Source of the DNA: Mycolicibacterium sp. J2
Lineage (GTDB): Bacteria > Actinomycetota > Actinomycetes > Mycobacteriales > Mycobacteriaceae
NCBI RefSeq assembly: GCF_026240945.1
Contig: NZ_JAPFPY010000001.1
Span: 62,001 to 126,000 of the forward strand
Direction: 5' to 3'
Length of the DNA: 64,000 bases
Below are positions 33,479 through 42,755 of the stretch, piece by piece. Position 1 is the stretch's first letter; each line of letters begins with the position of its first letter. The notes below the pieces were generated by a model. That model was not told the origin of the DNA. It did not search any database and worked only from the letters and a program-made list of their open reading frames with translations. A program made the position numbers and the translations under genes.

Positions 33479-33786
33479 GTCTGCTCCGACCCGTCGTCAC
33501 CACGCAACCGGGCCTGCAACGACTCCCGATCCTTGCGGCGGCGTTCGTCGAATACCGCGATGCTGGCGGTGGCACGGCGGCGCAGCGGCGCGAACAGCCA
33601 GATACCCAGCGGCAGCGCCAACACGATGGCGAACAACACCGCCACGATCAAGGGGAACTCGCGGATCCCGACGAGGTGGCCGATTCCGACGATCACCACG
33701 GTGAGCGCCGCGGCGAGCAGCAAGCGGGCCAGCAGATAGGCTCCGACGTCACGCAACATCCGGGTTCCCGGCCGACCATCAGACAC
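33475..33786 (-). CDS. DUF4229-type small membrane protein
   Basis: A protein of about 103 residues with two membrane segments (about residues 17-38, LARLLLAAALTVVIVGIGHL, and 45-66, PLIVAVLFAIVLALPLGIWL) and a charged C-terminal tail, FDERRRKDRESLQARLRGDD. This is the architecture of the DUF4229 family. The start could be GTG 33786 or the ATG at 33759 (MLRDVG). It ends with a 4-base overlap on the LysR gene. Function unknown. Confidence 0.7.
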   Translation of the reverse strand: MSDGRPGTRMLRDVGAYLLARLLLAAALTVVIVGIGHLVGIREFPLIVAVLFAIVLALPLGIWLFAPLRRRATASIAVFDERRRKDRESLQARLRGDDGSEQT

Positions 33787-33835
33787 GGCCACGAGCCTAC
33801 CCACGACGCGTATATTCGGATCAAGGAGGTTTTCC

Positions 33836-34000
33836 GTGCAGTACTTGCTCCTGGTCCTGATCGTGGCCGGGCTTTCCTACGCGGTGTGGCGGGTGGTCCG
33901 GGCAGCGGCTACCCGCCCACGTACCCGGGTGATCGGTCCCGACGACGACCCTGATTTCCTGCGCCGCCTCGGCCACGGGGACAACAACCCCCGTAACTAA
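33836..34000 (+). CDS. 54-residue single-pass membrane protein (Rv0530A-like)
   Basis: GTG 33836 follows AAGGAGGTTTTCC, one of the strongest Shine-Dalgarno sequences in the window, and the frame ends at TAA 33998-34000. Residues 1-18 (VQYLLLVLIVAGLSYAVW) form one membrane helix. The tail is Arg-rich and then acidic (IGPDDDPDFLRRLGHGD). Its end overlaps the stop of the convergent MinD-like gene by 3 bases. Such a small protein is also annotated in M. tuberculosis at this place (from memory). Confidence 0.75.
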   Translation: MQYLLLVLIVAGLSYAVWRVVRAAATRPRTRVIGPDDDPDFLRRLGHGDNNPRN

Positions 34001-35115
34001 TTCGAGGTGGGGAATCCCGCCGCGACCACCGCGGCCAGTTTGATCAAGGCCTCGCGGGTCTGCGGTTTGAGCCGCTCCAGGCTGATCTCCGCGCCCTCCT
34101 CCAGATGCGGGTCGAACGGCACCTGCAGCACCGCCCGGCAGCGCCGAGCGAAATGGTCGGTCACCTTCTGCAGGTCGACCTTGCCCGAGCGCGGGCGCAC
34201 CGCGTTCACCACTGCAATCGCATTGCGCACCATGTCCTGATGCCCGTGCGCGTCCAGCCAGTCCAAGGTGGCCGACGCCGAGCGGGCCCCGTCCACCGAT
34301 CCCGAGCTGACCACGATCAGGACGTCGGCATGCGACAGCACGGCGGCCATGGCCGAGTGCAGCATCCCGGTACCGCAGTCGGTGAGCACCAGGCTGTAGT
34401 ACCGCTCCAGCACATCCAGGGTCCTGGTGTAATCCTCGGAGCTGAACGCCTCCGACACCGCCGGATCGCTCTCCGAGGCCAGCACCTCCAGCCGGCTCGG
34501 CCCCTGATTGGTGTAGCGGCGGACATCGCTGTAGCTGTTGATGCCCTCCGCGTCGCGCAGCAGGTGCCGGACAGTGGCCGGGGTCTCCAACGGCACCTTC
34601 TGACTCAGCGTGCCGCGGTCGGGATTGGCGTCCACCGCGATGACCCGGTCACCGCGCGTGGAGGCGAACGTGGCGCCGAGGGTGGCGGTGATGGTGGTCT
34701 TGCCGACGCCGCCTTTCAGCGACAGCAGCGCGATCCGGTAGCAGCCGCGCAGCGGCCGGCCCACCTCGCCGAGCAGGTTGTTGTAGTCGGTGACCTTCGG
34801 GCTCTCCCCCAGATTCAGGGTTTTGAAGGTCGCCAGATACACCCAGCGCCGCCAGCCCCGCGAGGGTGCCCGCTTGGGCTGACCGAGCAGCGCCACCGTG
34901 GACAGGTCCAGGTACGGCTCGGGCAGCGGGAAGGGGCTGGTCTGGTCGGCCGGTGCCGGGGCCGCAGCGGTGGGCGGCACCACGACGGCGGGGATGCCGT
35001 GCGGCGGCGTCGGGGCGGTCCACTCCGGTGGCACCTCCTGCGCCGGATCTTGGCCCGGAACACTGAACCGCTGTTGCGCACGGAAATTGATGGGCTGATC
35101 CGGTCCGAGCGGCAC
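33997..35115 (-). CDS. MinD/ParA-like ATPase with a Pro-rich N-terminus
   Basis: A 372-residue cytoplasmic P-loop ATPase. Residues 1-70 are Pro/Ala-rich and probably disordered. The deviant Walker A motif LKGGVGKTTI lies near residues 133-142, VDANPDRGTL is the A' motif, and LVLTDCGTGM is Walker B. This domain layout recalls the ESX-linked EspI-type ATPases, but no ESX gene is present. GTG 35115 starts 2 bases after the ccsB stop, so it is the last gene of the cytochrome c maturation operon, as in M. tuberculosis (Rv0530, from memory). Its link to haem delivery is unexplained. Confidence 0.85.
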   Translation of the reverse strand: MPLGPDQPINFRAQQRFSVPGQDPAQEVPPEWTAPTPPHGIPAVVVPPTAAAPAPADQTSPFPLPEPYLDLSTVALLGQPKRAPSRGWRRWVYLATFKTLNLGESPKVTDYNNLLGEVGRPLRGCYRIALLSLKGGVGKTTITATLGATFASTRGDRVIAVDANPDRGTLSQKVPLETPATVRHLLRDAEGINSYSDVRRYTNQGPSRLEVLASESDPAVSEAFSSEDYTRTLDVLERYYSLVLTDCGTGMLHSAMAAVLSHADVLIVVSSGSVDGARSASATLDWLDAHGHQDMVRNAIAVVNAVRPRSGKVDLQKVTDHFARRCRAVLQVPFDPHLEEGAEISLERLKPQTREALIKLAAVVAAGFPTSN

Positions 35116-35117
35116 GG

Positions 35118-36098
35118 TCAGCCCACCCCGGCGTACGAGTGCAGACCCACGGTGACCAGGTTGATGAAGAAGAGGTTGAACACCATCGCCACGAACCCGA
35201 CGACGTTGATCCAGGCCGCCTTGCGGTCCCGCCAACCGGCCGTGGACCGCGCGTGCAGATACGCCGCATACACCACCCAGGCGATGAACGACACCGTCTC
35301 CTTGGGGTCCCAGCCCCAGTAGCGGCCCCACGCCTCCTCGGCCCAGATGGCACCGAAGATGACGCCGAACCCGAAGATCGGGAACGCGAAGATGGTGGTG
35401 CGGTAGGCGATCCGGTCCAGCGTCTGCCCGTCGGGCAACCGCCGGATCATCCGGCCGAGGCCGTTGTCGCGATCGGCCAGCGGTGACATCTTGAGCAGGA
35501 ACAGGATGCTGGCCACCCCGGCGACCAGGAACACCCCGGAACCCAGGCTCACCACCGAGACGTGGATGGGCAGCCAGTAGGACTGCAACGCCGGCATCAC
35601 CGGTGCGGCGTTGGTGTACAGCCAGCGCCCGGACACCGTCAGCAGGATGAGCACCGGTACCAGCACGAACACCCAGAGCGCGCGGAACTGCGGTTTGCGC
35701 AGCACGATCGCGCCGGCGATCAGACCGCAGAAGCAGGTCAGGTTGATGAACTCGTACATGTTGCCCCACGGCACCCTGGCCGTGGCCAGGCCGCGCAGCA
35801 CGATGCAGACGGCCAGCAGCGCGATGCCGACGTACACCAGCGCCAGCCCGGCGCGCCCGATGCGCTCGTCGGCGGGGCGGGACGGGGTGTCGGCGACGAC
35901 GCCGGGGGTGGCGCTGTCGGCACCCACTGCGGCCGGCCCGCCGGCACCCACGAGCTCGCGCGCCTCGACCTTGCGACCCCGCGCGTAGGCCAACTCGATG
36001 GCCAGCAGGATCAACGCGACGACCAGCACCACCACCGACGACGTGTAGGCCCAGTCCGAATAGCGGGACAGCCCGATATCGATATGCGTTGTATTCAT
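35118..36098 (-). CDS. ccsB: System II cytochrome c maturation protein CcsB (CcsA-type haem handling)
   Basis: A 326-residue membrane protein with about eight segments that carries haem across the membrane for attachment to apocytochromes c. The tryptophan-rich haem-binding motif WGRYWGWDPKE, near residue 252, is diagnostic, and conserved histidines lie in LPIHVSVV and in the HARST/LHSYAG regions. It works with ResB, encoded 7 bases upstream, as the haem lyase. Naming varies between ccsA and ccsB in mycobacteria. Confidence 0.92.
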   Translation of the reverse strand: MNTTHIDIGLSRYSDWAYTSSVVVLVVALILLAIELAYARGRKVEARELVGAGGPAAVGADSATPGVVADTPSRPADERIGRAGLALVYVGIALLAVCIVLRGLATARVPWGNMYEFINLTCFCGLIAGAIVLRKPQFRALWVFVLVPVLILLTVSGRWLYTNAAPVMPALQSYWLPIHVSVVSLGSGVFLVAGVASILFLLKMSPLADRDNGLGRMIRRLPDGQTLDRIAYRTTIFAFPIFGFGVIFGAIWAEEAWGRYWGWDPKETVSFIAWVVYAAYLHARSTAGWRDRKAAWINVVGFVAMVFNLFFINLVTVGLHSYAGVG

Positions 36099-36105
36099 GC
36101 GCGCG

Positions 36106-37668
36106 TCACTCTTCTCCCAGCAGCTTCACGGTGAGCCGCTCGAACTCGTCACCCCACCCGGAATTGTCGGTTCGGGCCAGACCCCCCAGCTCGACGCTTA
36201 CGGTACCCGCCGGGCCCGGGGTGAGCCGAACCCAGACACGGCGCCGCCGCACCACCAGCGACACCAATAGCCCGGCCATCATCGACATGGCGAACACCAG
36301 TACCCACACCTGCGCCGGGTCGTGCGAGACCTGCAGGTTGATGAACGGGACCGCACCGTCGAACCGGACGGTGGTGCCGTCGTCGAGGCGGGTCTGTTCG
36401 CCGGCCTTGAGGTTGACCCGAGCCTGCTTGGTCAGCCGGCCCTGCCCGATCAGCCGCGGGTCGAGGGTGAACAGCGACTGCGGCCGGCCGGTGTCCAGGC
36501 CGGCATCGCCGCGGTAGATGTCGATGGCCACCGCGGGGTCGTTGAGCGCCGGGAAGCTCGAGGACAGCAGGGTGCCGTCCAGCTGTTCGGTGGGCGCGAG
36601 CAGGCCCTGCACCGCGATCTGATGCTTGCGCCGCTCGTCGGGGTTGGGGTAGGTGCCCCCCGGCGGATCCACCCGGATGACGCCGGAGGAGAGTAGCGTC
36701 AGCGGGTCGTCGGGGCGCCACTGCACCGTGGTGGTGCGCTTCTGCCCGTCCGGGAAGGTCACTGTGAACGTCGGCGCGTAGCCGTGGCCCTGCAGGTACA
36801 CCCGGTCCCCACCGATGCGCAGCGGGTGGTTGACCTCCAGTCGGTACGGCCGCCAGGTATCGCTGGACAGGTCGGCACCGTCCTGGTACTCGATGTTCGC
36901 GGCGAAGCTGACGGCCTGCCCGCTGGGCAGGTACTGGGCGTCGAAGTCGTTGACCTTCAAGCAGATCGGGTACAGCGAGGTGCCGTCGACGGTGTTGCCG
37001 GCCCGGAACGAGTCGAACGCCGCCGGTGAGGCCGAACAGAATCCCGGACCGCCGTCGGCGATGACGATGACGTTGCCCTCGTAACCGAACAGCTTGCCCG
37101 CGGCGACGGCGACCAACAGGCCCAGCAGCGAGAAGTGGAAGACGATATTGCCGAACTCGCGCAGATACCCCTTCTCCGCCGAGATCTCGGTGACCTCGGC
37201 GGCGCCGTCGCTCTCGGTGCGGGTGGTGCGCCGCCAGCCTTTCAGCCTCTCGTTCATGGTGGCGGCCAGCTGGGCGGTGTCACCGCTGATCTCGGCTTCG
37301 TGGTGTTTGGGCAGCCGGGCCAGGTTGCGCGGGGCGGCGACCGGCACGGCACGCAGGCTGCGCATGTGTTCGGCCAGCCGGGGGGTCAGGCAGCCCACCA
37401 GCGAGACGAACAACAGCACGTAGATGGAGGTGAACCAGAAGCTGGAGAACACGTCGAAGGCCTGGACCTTGTCCAGCCACGGCCCGATGGTCGAGTGCTG
37501 GGCCAGGTACTCGTCGACCTTGCCGGCGTTGAGGCTGCGTTGCGGCAGCAGTGCGCCCGGGATGGCGCCCAGCGCCAACAGGAACAGCAGCACCAGCGCG
37601 GTGCCCATCGAGGTCAGCGTGCGCCAGGTGTTGCGGATCAGCGCCCACATCTTCATCAGCGGGTTCAT
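36106..37668 (-). CDS. resB: System II cytochrome c biogenesis protein ResB
   Basis: A 520-residue partner of the haem lyase. Membrane segments lie near residues 20-38, 65-90 and 150-175 (VFHFSLLGLLVAVAAGKLFG), then a large extracytoplasmic domain and a C-terminal membrane helix (VFAMSMMAGLLVSLVV). NPLMKMWALIRNTWRTLTSM is a typical start. ATG 37668 overlaps the ccdA stop (ATGA), so the two are translationally coupled. Confidence 0.92.
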   Translation of the reverse strand: MNPLMKMWALIRNTWRTLTSMGTALVLLFLLALGAIPGALLPQRSLNAGKVDEYLAQHSTIGPWLDKVQAFDVFSSFWFTSIYVLLFVSLVGCLTPRLAEHMRSLRAVPVAAPRNLARLPKHHEAEISGDTAQLAATMNERLKGWRRTTRTESDGAAEVTEISAEKGYLREFGNIVFHFSLLGLLVAVAAGKLFGYEGNVIVIADGGPGFCSASPAAFDSFRAGNTVDGTSLYPICLKVNDFDAQYLPSGQAVSFAANIEYQDGADLSSDTWRPYRLEVNHPLRIGGDRVYLQGHGYAPTFTVTFPDGQKRTTTVQWRPDDPLTLLSSGVIRVDPPGGTYPNPDERRKHQIAVQGLLAPTEQLDGTLLSSSFPALNDPAVAIDIYRGDAGLDTGRPQSLFTLDPRLIGQGRLTKQARVNLKAGEQTRLDDGTTVRFDGAVPFINLQVSHDPAQVWVLVFAMSMMAGLLVSLVVRRRRVWVRLTPGPAGTVSVELGGLARTDNSGWGDEFERLTVKLLGEE

Positions 37669-38435
37669 ATCGGCAGCCTCACGTCGCTGATGAACGCGTC
37701 GCGCACCCAGCCCACGAAATCCCCCCACAACCCGGTCACCAGGGCGATGCCGACCGCGATCATCAGCACCCCACCGAAGATCTGGATGCCGCGCGTGTGC
37801 GCACGCAGCCAGCCAAGCCCGCGCACCGCCCGCGACGATCCGAATGCCAAGAGAAGGAACGGCACTCCCAAACCCAGGCAGTACGCGATGACCAGGGCGA
37901 TGCCGCGGGCGACCGCGGAGCCCTCGGTGGCCGAGGCCACCGCGATCACCGCGGTCAGCGTCGGTCCCAGGCACGGCGTCCAGCCCAACGCGAACACCGC
38001 GCCGAGCAGCGGTGCCCCACCCAGCGTGGAGAGCCGGCGCGGCGCGAACCGGGCCTCGTGCTGCAGCAGCGGGATGAAACCGATGAACACCAGACCCATC
38101 AGGATGGTGACCACACCACCGATGCGTTGTAGCAACGCCTCATTGGTGATGACGGCGGTGGTCATGCCGAGCACCGCGACGCTGCCGAGCACGAACACCA
38201 CGGTGAACCCGGCCACGAACAAACCGGCCGCGCCGACCACCCGCCACCGGCCGGTGCGCGAGCCGCCGGCCTCCGGGGCCTCGGTCACGCCCACCACACC
38301 GGCCAGGTACGACAGGTAGCCGGGGACCAGGGGCACCACGCAGGGCGATGCGAAGGACACCAGCCCAGCCAGCATGCTGATCGCCAGGGCCAGCAGCACC
38401 GGGCCGGTGGCGACGAGTTGGTCGATATCGGTCAC
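37665..38435 (-). CDS. ccdA: Thiol-disulphide transmembrane electron carrier CcdA
   Basis: A 256-residue membrane protein with six segments that passes reducing equivalents across the membrane to keep cytochrome c haem-binding cysteines reduced. The catalytic cysteines are in ASPCVVPLVPGYLSY near residue 32 and GWTPCLGPTL near residue 152. It operates with the TlpA-like thioredoxin encoded just upstream. The gap is 7 bases on one side and an overlap on the other. Confidence 0.94.
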   Translation of the reverse strand: MTDIDQLVATGPVLLALAISMLAGLVSFASPCVVPLVPGYLSYLAGVVGVTEAPEAGGSRTGRWRVVGAAGLFVAGFTVVFVLGSVAVLGMTTAVITNEALLQRIGGVVTILMGLVFIGFIPLLQHEARFAPRRLSTLGGAPLLGAVFALGWTPCLGPTLTAVIAVASATEGSAVARGIALVIAYCLGLGVPFLLLAFGSSRAVRGLGWLRAHTRGIQIFGGVLMIAVGIALVTGLWGDFVGWVRDAFISDVRLPI

Positions 38436-38442
38436 TGCGCCG

Positions 38443-39024
38443 TCACTTCTCGGCCGCCAGCCGTTGCACGATCGGCAGCAGGTCGGCGGCCAGCAGTTCG
38501 CGCAGGAACACGGCGGCCACCCGGTGCTGCCGGTCCAGCACCACGGTGGACGGGATGACGGTGGTCGGGTACTTACCGCCGAAGGCGATCATGGTGCGCA
38601 TCGCGGGGTCGTAGATCGACGGGTAGCTGACCTTGCGGTCGACCACGAAATCCCTTGCCGCGTCCCGGTTGTAGTCGCGCACGTCGATACCGAGGAATTG
38701 CACACCGTCGGCCCGGGTCTGTTCGAAAACCTGCTCCAGTTGGGGGATCTCCGAACGGCAGGGTCCGCACCACTGCCCCCACACGTTGATGACGACGACC
38801 TTGCCCGCGTAATCGTCAAGCGACAGCGTGTGATTGGGGTCCATCAGATCGGGTCCGCTGATCTTGCCAGGGGTGCCGCGCTTTTCTGGTGGGTCGTAGA
38901 CGATGTCGGTCTTACCGCCGGGGGCGACGAATTCGAACGTGCCGCCCTGCGCGACGGCATCGTCACCGGTCGAACAACCGGTGAGGACAGCCAGCAGCAA
39001 CGCCAGCGCGGCAACGATACGCAC
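38443..39024 (-). CDS. TlpA/ResA-like thiol-disulphide oxidoreductase lipoprotein
   Basis: A 193-residue exported thioredoxin-fold protein. The signal peptide ends in the lipobox LTGC (C17), and the active site is WCGPC (C86 and C89). It would reduce apocytochrome c cysteines using electrons from CcdA. FLGIDVRDYNRDAARDFV and YPTTVIPSTVVLD, with the cis-proline, complete the fold. GTG 39024 shares one base with the stop codon of the preceding gene, so the operon is coupled. Confidence 0.9.
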   Translation of the reverse strand: MRIVAALALLLAVLTGCSTGDDAVAQGGTFEFVAPGGKTDIVYDPPEKRGTPGKISGPDLMDPNHTLSLDDYAGKVVVINVWGQWCGPCRSEIPQLEQVFEQTRADGVQFLGIDVRDYNRDAARDFVVDRKVSYPSIYDPAMRTMIAFGGKYPTTVIPSTVVLDRQHRVAAVFLRELLAADLLPIVQRLAAEK

Positions 39025-39647
39025 TACAGACCCCAGGGCTCCGTGTACACCCACCGGACCAGGCGGTCGTCGTCGAAGACGAACGAGGTGATCGAGGACA
39101 GATTGCACAACCGGCTGTGCGGTAACGGCAGGTGCGCCAGCCGCCGTCCGGTCATGGCCCGGCGCAGCGTCTCCACCGGGAGCTGGTGGCTGACGCAGAC
39201 CGCCTCGTGCCCTTGGCTTTTGAGCCGGGCCCGATGCAGCGCGGCCGTCATTCGGGTGGCCACCTCGTCGTACGGCTCGCCCCACGACGGTTTCATCGGA
39301 TTGCGCAGCCGCGGCCAGTTGCGCGGATCGCGCAGCGCCCCGTCGCCGGGGGCCACCCGCTTGCCTTCGAACTGGTTCCACGATTCGATCAGGTCGTCGT
39401 CGGTGTGGACGACGAGCCCGTGCTTTTCCGCGATCGGGGCTGCGGTCTCCTGGGCCCGTTCCAGCGGGGACGCGACGATATGGGTGACGTCGTGGGAGGC
39501 CAGCCACTCGGCCGCGGCCCGCGCCTGGGCCTGCCCGCGATCGGACAGGTGATAGCCGGGCAACCGACCGTAGAGCACCTTCTCCGGGTTGAACACCTCG
39601 CCGTGGCGCATCACGTGCACCGTCGTGCGGACCGGCACGGTTGTCAC
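39024..39647 (-). CDS. Histidine phosphatase (phosphoglycerate mutase-like) protein
   Basis: A 207-residue member of the histidine phosphatase superfamily. The catalytic motif is [11 protein letters not shown] near residues 13-23, and the second histidine is in [13 protein letters not shown]. Substrate unknown; the [12 protein letters not shown] region fits small phosphoester phosphatases more than glycolytic mutases. GTG 39647 overlaps the hemL stop (GTGA). The order hemL, phosphatase, thioredoxin, ccdA, resB, ccsB matches M. tuberculosis Rv0524-Rv0529 as I recall it. Confidence 0.87.
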   Translation of the reverse strand: MTTVPVRTTVHVMRHGEVFNPEKVLYGRLPGYHLSDRGQAQARAAAEWLASHDVTHIVASPLERAQETAAPIAEKHGLVVHTDDDLIESWNQFEGKRVAPGDGALRDPRNWPRLRNPMKPSWGEPYDEVATRMTAALHRARLKSQGHEAVCVSHQLPVETLRRAMTGRRLAHLPLPHSRLCNLSSITSFVFDDDRLVRWVYTEPWGL

Positions 39648-40942
39648 TGGGTGGCCTCCGCGGCGGCTCGGGCGGCGTGCGGCAGGGCCTCGGCGATCTT
39701 GTCGAACGCGGCGTCGTCGAGCGCCGCTGAGACGAACCAGGTTTCGAACGCGCTGCACGGCGGATAGACACCCGCGTCCAACAGGGCGTGGAAGAAAGCC
39801 GGGTAACGCCATGTCTCGGTGGCCTTGGCGGTGGCGAAGTTCGTGGGCGCGTCGTCGCCGAAGAACACCGTGAGGAAGTTCCCGGCCCGCGAAACATGAT
39901 GGGCGACAGAGGCTTCGGTGAGCGCCTCGGTGAGCAGCCCGGCCAGCCGATCGGCGTTGGCGTCCAGGGCGGCGTACACGGTGTCGTCGGCGGCCTGCAG
40001 GGTGGCCAGCCCGGCGGCCATCGCCACCGGGTTCCCGGACAGGGTGCCGGCCTGGTACACCGGGCCCAGCGGGGCCAGCCGTTCCATCACCTCGGCATGG
40101 CCGCCGAACGCCGCGGCGGGCAACCCACCGCTCATCACCTTGCCGAAGGTGAACAGGTCGGCCTCGACCGGGTCCAGTCCGTACCAGCCGGAGCGGCTGA
40201 CCCGGAACCCGGTCATCACCTCGTCGAGGATCAGCAGGGCGCCGTGTTCGGCGGTGATGCGGCGCAGCGCGGCGTTGTAACCGGGCTGCGGTGCGACCGT
40301 CCCCATGTTTCCGGGGCAGGCCTCCGTGATGACACAGGCGATGTGCTCGCCGTGCGCGGCGAACGCCTCTTCGACGGCGGCGACATCGTTGTAGGGCAGC
40401 ACGATGGTGTCCGCGGCGGCCGCGCCGGTGACACCGGGCGAGGACGGCAGGCCCAGGGTCGCGACGCCGGAGCCGGCGTCGGCCAGCAAGGCGTCGCTGT
40501 GGCCGTGATAGCAGCCGGAGAACTTGATGATCTTGGGCCGGCCGGTGTATCCGCGGGCCAGCCGGATGGCGCTCATGGTGGCCTCGGTGCCGGAGTTGAC
40601 GAAGCGGATGCGCTGCACCGGGGCGACACGGTCGATGATGGCGCGGCCCAGCTCGGTCTCGGCCGGGGTCGGGGCACCGAAGGACAGCCCGTCGGCCGCC
40701 ACCCGCTGCACGGCATCGACGACGGCCGGGTGAGCGTGGCCCAGGATCATCGGGCCCCACGAGCACACCAGGTCGACGTAGCGGTTGCCGTCGGCATCGG
40801 TCAGCCAGTAGCCGTCGGCTTTGGTGATGAACCGCGGGGTGCCGCCGACCGCGCTGAACGCCCGGACCGGCGAGTTCACCCCACCGGGGATGACGGAGCA
40901 GGCGTCGGCGAACAATGCAGCGGAGGCAGCCGTGCTTGTCAT
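39644..40942 (-). CDS. hemL: Glutamate-1-semialdehyde 2,1-aminomutase
   Basis: A pyridoxal-phosphate enzyme that converts glutamate-1-semialdehyde to 5-aminolevulinate in haem synthesis. It has 432 residues. The PLP lysine is in [17 protein letters not shown] near residue 270. [18 protein letters not shown] and [11 protein letters not shown] are diagnostic. ATG 40942 begins [20 protein letters not shown]. It leads the cytochrome c maturation operon, so 5-aminolevulinate supply and haem use are co-transcribed. A TGTAGT palindrome lies upstream. Confidence 0.95.
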   Translation of the reverse strand: MTSTAASAALFADACSVIPGGVNSPVRAFSAVGGTPRFITKADGYWLTDADGNRYVDLVCSWGPMILGHAHPAVVDAVQRVAADGLSFGAPTPAETELGRAIIDRVAPVQRIRFVNSGTEATMSAIRLARGYTGRPKIIKFSGCYHGHSDALLADAGSGVATLGLPSSPGVTGAAAADTIVLPYNDVAAVEEAFAAHGEHIACVITEACPGNMGTVAPQPGYNAALRRITAEHGALLILDEVMTGFRVSRSGWYGLDPVEADLFTFGKVMSGGLPAAAFGGHAEVMERLAPLGPVYQAGTLSGNPVAMAAGLATLQAADDTVYAALDANADRLAGLLTEALTEASVAHHVSRAGNFLTVFFGDDAPTNFATAKATETWRYPAFFHALLDAGVYPPCSAFETWFVSAALDDAAFDKIAEALPHAARAAAEATQ

Positions 40943-40976
40943 GGTGTCCAGTGTCCCAGTTCCGCCCGGCACACCA

Positions 40977-40991
40977 ACTACAGGGTGTAGT
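40977..40991. promoter_or_regulatory. ACTACA-GGG-TGTAGT palindrome upstream of hemL
   Basis: The six-base arms ACTACA (40977-40982) and TGTAGT (40986-40991) are exact reverse complements around GGG, 35 bases upstream of the hemL start. The TACA/TGTA core recalls BlaI/CopY-type operators, though their spacing differs. A regulatory role is inferred only. Confidence 0.35.
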
Positions 40992-41020
40992 GGAGGCCTC
41001 CGAACGGTGCTTGCCGCTGC

Positions 41021-41875
41021 TCAGTCCGCCCGGTACGGGCTGCGGGCGGTGGTGCGCCGGGTCAGGTCGACGAATTGGGGCTCGAACCCGGGTGCGGCGT
41101 TCACCGCGGCCCACAGCCGGTCCCGACCGGCGGCCGAGATCGGCAACGACGCGGCGTCGTCCACGACGGACAACAAGGTGTCGAAATCCTGCGCGGAGGC
41201 GCGTAACGGCCGCGGGTTCGACGAGTCCAGCGCCCTGGCCGTCACGGCAGCCATCGGGCCCAGACCGAACAGTCGCAATGCCGTGGCGTAGTCGCCACCG
41301 AGGATGTCGGTGAGGTCCAACGCCTCCCGCAATCCCGCTTCGGCTGCCATCACGAAGGCGTTGGTGATCAGCTTGTAGGCCGCCCCCGATCCGTACGGCC
41401 CGACGCGTTCGACAGTGCCCAGCGCCGAGAGCACGGGTTCGACTCGGTCGACGGCCTCGGCGCTGCCCCCGGCGAGGAAGGTGACCGTGCCTTCACGGGC
41501 GTACCGGACGCCCCCGACGATGGGGGCATCGACCAGCAGCGCGTCCTCGCCCGCCCGCTGACGGATCTGCCGAACCATCTCCGGGGTGGTGGTGGAGCCG
41601 ACGACCAGCACGGTGTCCGGGCGCAGCCCCGCCAATACCCCCTGTTCCCCGAAATGAGCGGCGGGGATGTCCTGCGACATGACCAGGCTGATGACGACAT
41701 CGGAGTCGGCCGCCACCTCGGCGGGTGACTCGACCGTGCGGGCGCCGGCGTCGGCGGCCGAATGCGACCGCGCCGGATCGACGTCATGGGCGCTCACCCG
41801 GTATCCGGCGGCCAGCAGACGCGCCAGCATCGGCGCGCCCATGTCTCCGAGCCCGATCATTCCGACGGCGACCAT
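41021..41875 (-). CDS. 3-hydroxyisobutyrate dehydrogenase-family oxidoreductase
   Basis: A 284-residue NAD(P)-dependent beta-hydroxyacid dehydrogenase. The Rossmann motif GMIGLGDMGAPMLARLLAAG is at residues 5-24, DAPIVGGVRYAREGTV is the substrate-binding motif, and GSGAAYKLITNAFV carries the catalytic lysine. Substrate unknown. ATG 41875 follows GAGGAG and is preferred to ATG 41887. It is the last gene of an operon with a VOC and an NmrA protein. Confidence 0.87.
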   Translation of the reverse strand: MVAVGMIGLGDMGAPMLARLLAAGYRVSAHDVDPARSHSAADAGARTVESPAEVAADSDVVISLVMSQDIPAAHFGEQGVLAGLRPDTVLVVGSTTTPEMVRQIRQRAGEDALLVDAPIVGGVRYAREGTVTFLAGGSAEAVDRVEPVLSALGTVERVGPYGSGAAYKLITNAFVMAAEAGLREALDLTDILGGDYATALRLFGLGPMAAVTARALDSSNPRPLRASAQDFDTLLSVVDDAASLPISAAGRDRLWAAVNAAPGFEPQFVDLTRRTTARSPYRAD

Positions 41876-41883
41876 GGCACTCC

Positions 41884-42750
41884 TCATGTCCGGTGGATCT
41901 CGGCGATATAACCGCCGGGGAATTGCAGGACCGCGCTCCCGGCGTCCCCGGCCGGCGGCGAAAGCACATGTGCGCCTGCGGATTGCGCTTTGGCCAGCGT
42001 GGCGTCGACATCGGCCACCGCGTAACCGGCGACTTCGCGTCCGAAGGGATACGGCAGGTGTCCGTCGGTGACCGACACCATGGTGTTGCCGAACGGGCCG
42101 GACAGGTGAATCTGGCGGAACGACGTGCCGGGCTTACCCAGTAGCGCACCGTCTGCGGTCGGCTGATCGGAATCGACTGTTGCGCCGGTGAATTCGCGGT
42201 AGGACCGGAGGAAGGCCTCGACCGTGTCCGGCGTCAGGTAGATCCGGTTGTCGGGAACGGTCTGCAGGGGCGGGTAGGCGGGCGCGGTGGTGTGCCAGTA
42301 GAGCTGCGTGTTCACGCCACCGGGAAACTGGATGACGGCATCGCGGCCGATGGGGTCGTCGAAGGGCTGCACCAGCGTGCCGGCGCCCGCCGCCTGCGCG
42401 TGGGCCAGCGCGGCGTCCAGGTCGGTGGTCAGCCAGCCGCCGCGTTCGGTACCGAATGGGTACGGGATCGGCGTGTGGAATCCGAACACCGACAGGGTGC
42501 CCACCGGCGACAGGATGAGCTGGGACCGGGTGGTACTCGGCGTCGGGGTGACGTGCGTGGTGACCGCGGTGCTCGTCGTGCCGCCGAACGTGTCGACCCA
42601 GCTGTGCGTGAACGCGTCGAATTGCCCTGGATCGACGTACACGTGGACGGAATCGTATTGCGGGCCAACGGCATCAGTGGCATCGGCCGCCGCGGGCGGG
42701 GCTCCGCACACCGCCACGAGAGCGGCGACCAGTACGGCGAGTGCGCGCAC
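41884..42750 (-). CDS. Secreted tandem glyoxalase/VOC-domain protein
   Basis: A 288-residue exported protein. A signal peptide (VRALAVLVAALVAVCGAPPA, cleaved near ADA) precedes two VOC-fold halves, about residues 30-150 and 160-288. Each ends in a similar strand (DAVIQFPGGVNTQLYWH and SAVLQFPGGYIAEIHRT). Secretion of a glyoxalase-fold protein is unusual. GTG 42750 follows GGGAGG by 9 bases. No catalytic function can be assigned; ligand binding outside the membrane is possible. Confidence 0.75.
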   Translation of the reverse strand: MRALAVLVAALVAVCGAPPAAADATDAVGPQYDSVHVYVDPGQFDAFTHSWVDTFGGTTSTAVTTHVTPTPSTTRSQLILSPVGTLSVFGFHTPIPYPFGTERGGWLTTDLDAALAHAQAAGAGTLVQPFDDPIGRDAVIQFPGGVNTQLYWHTTAPAYPPLQTVPDNRIYLTPDTVEAFLRSYREFTGATVDSDQPTADGALLGKPGTSFRQIHLSGPFGNTMVSVTDGHLPYPFGREVAGYAVADVDATLAKAQSAGAHVLSPPAGDAGSAVLQFPGGYIAEIHRT

Positions 42751-42755
42751 GGGTT

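Noticed and set aside
39024..41114. 696-codon frame covering the phosphatase and hemL on the minus strand
   Set aside because: Only its last 207 codons are the histidine phosphatase; the rest is an out-of-frame reading of hemL.
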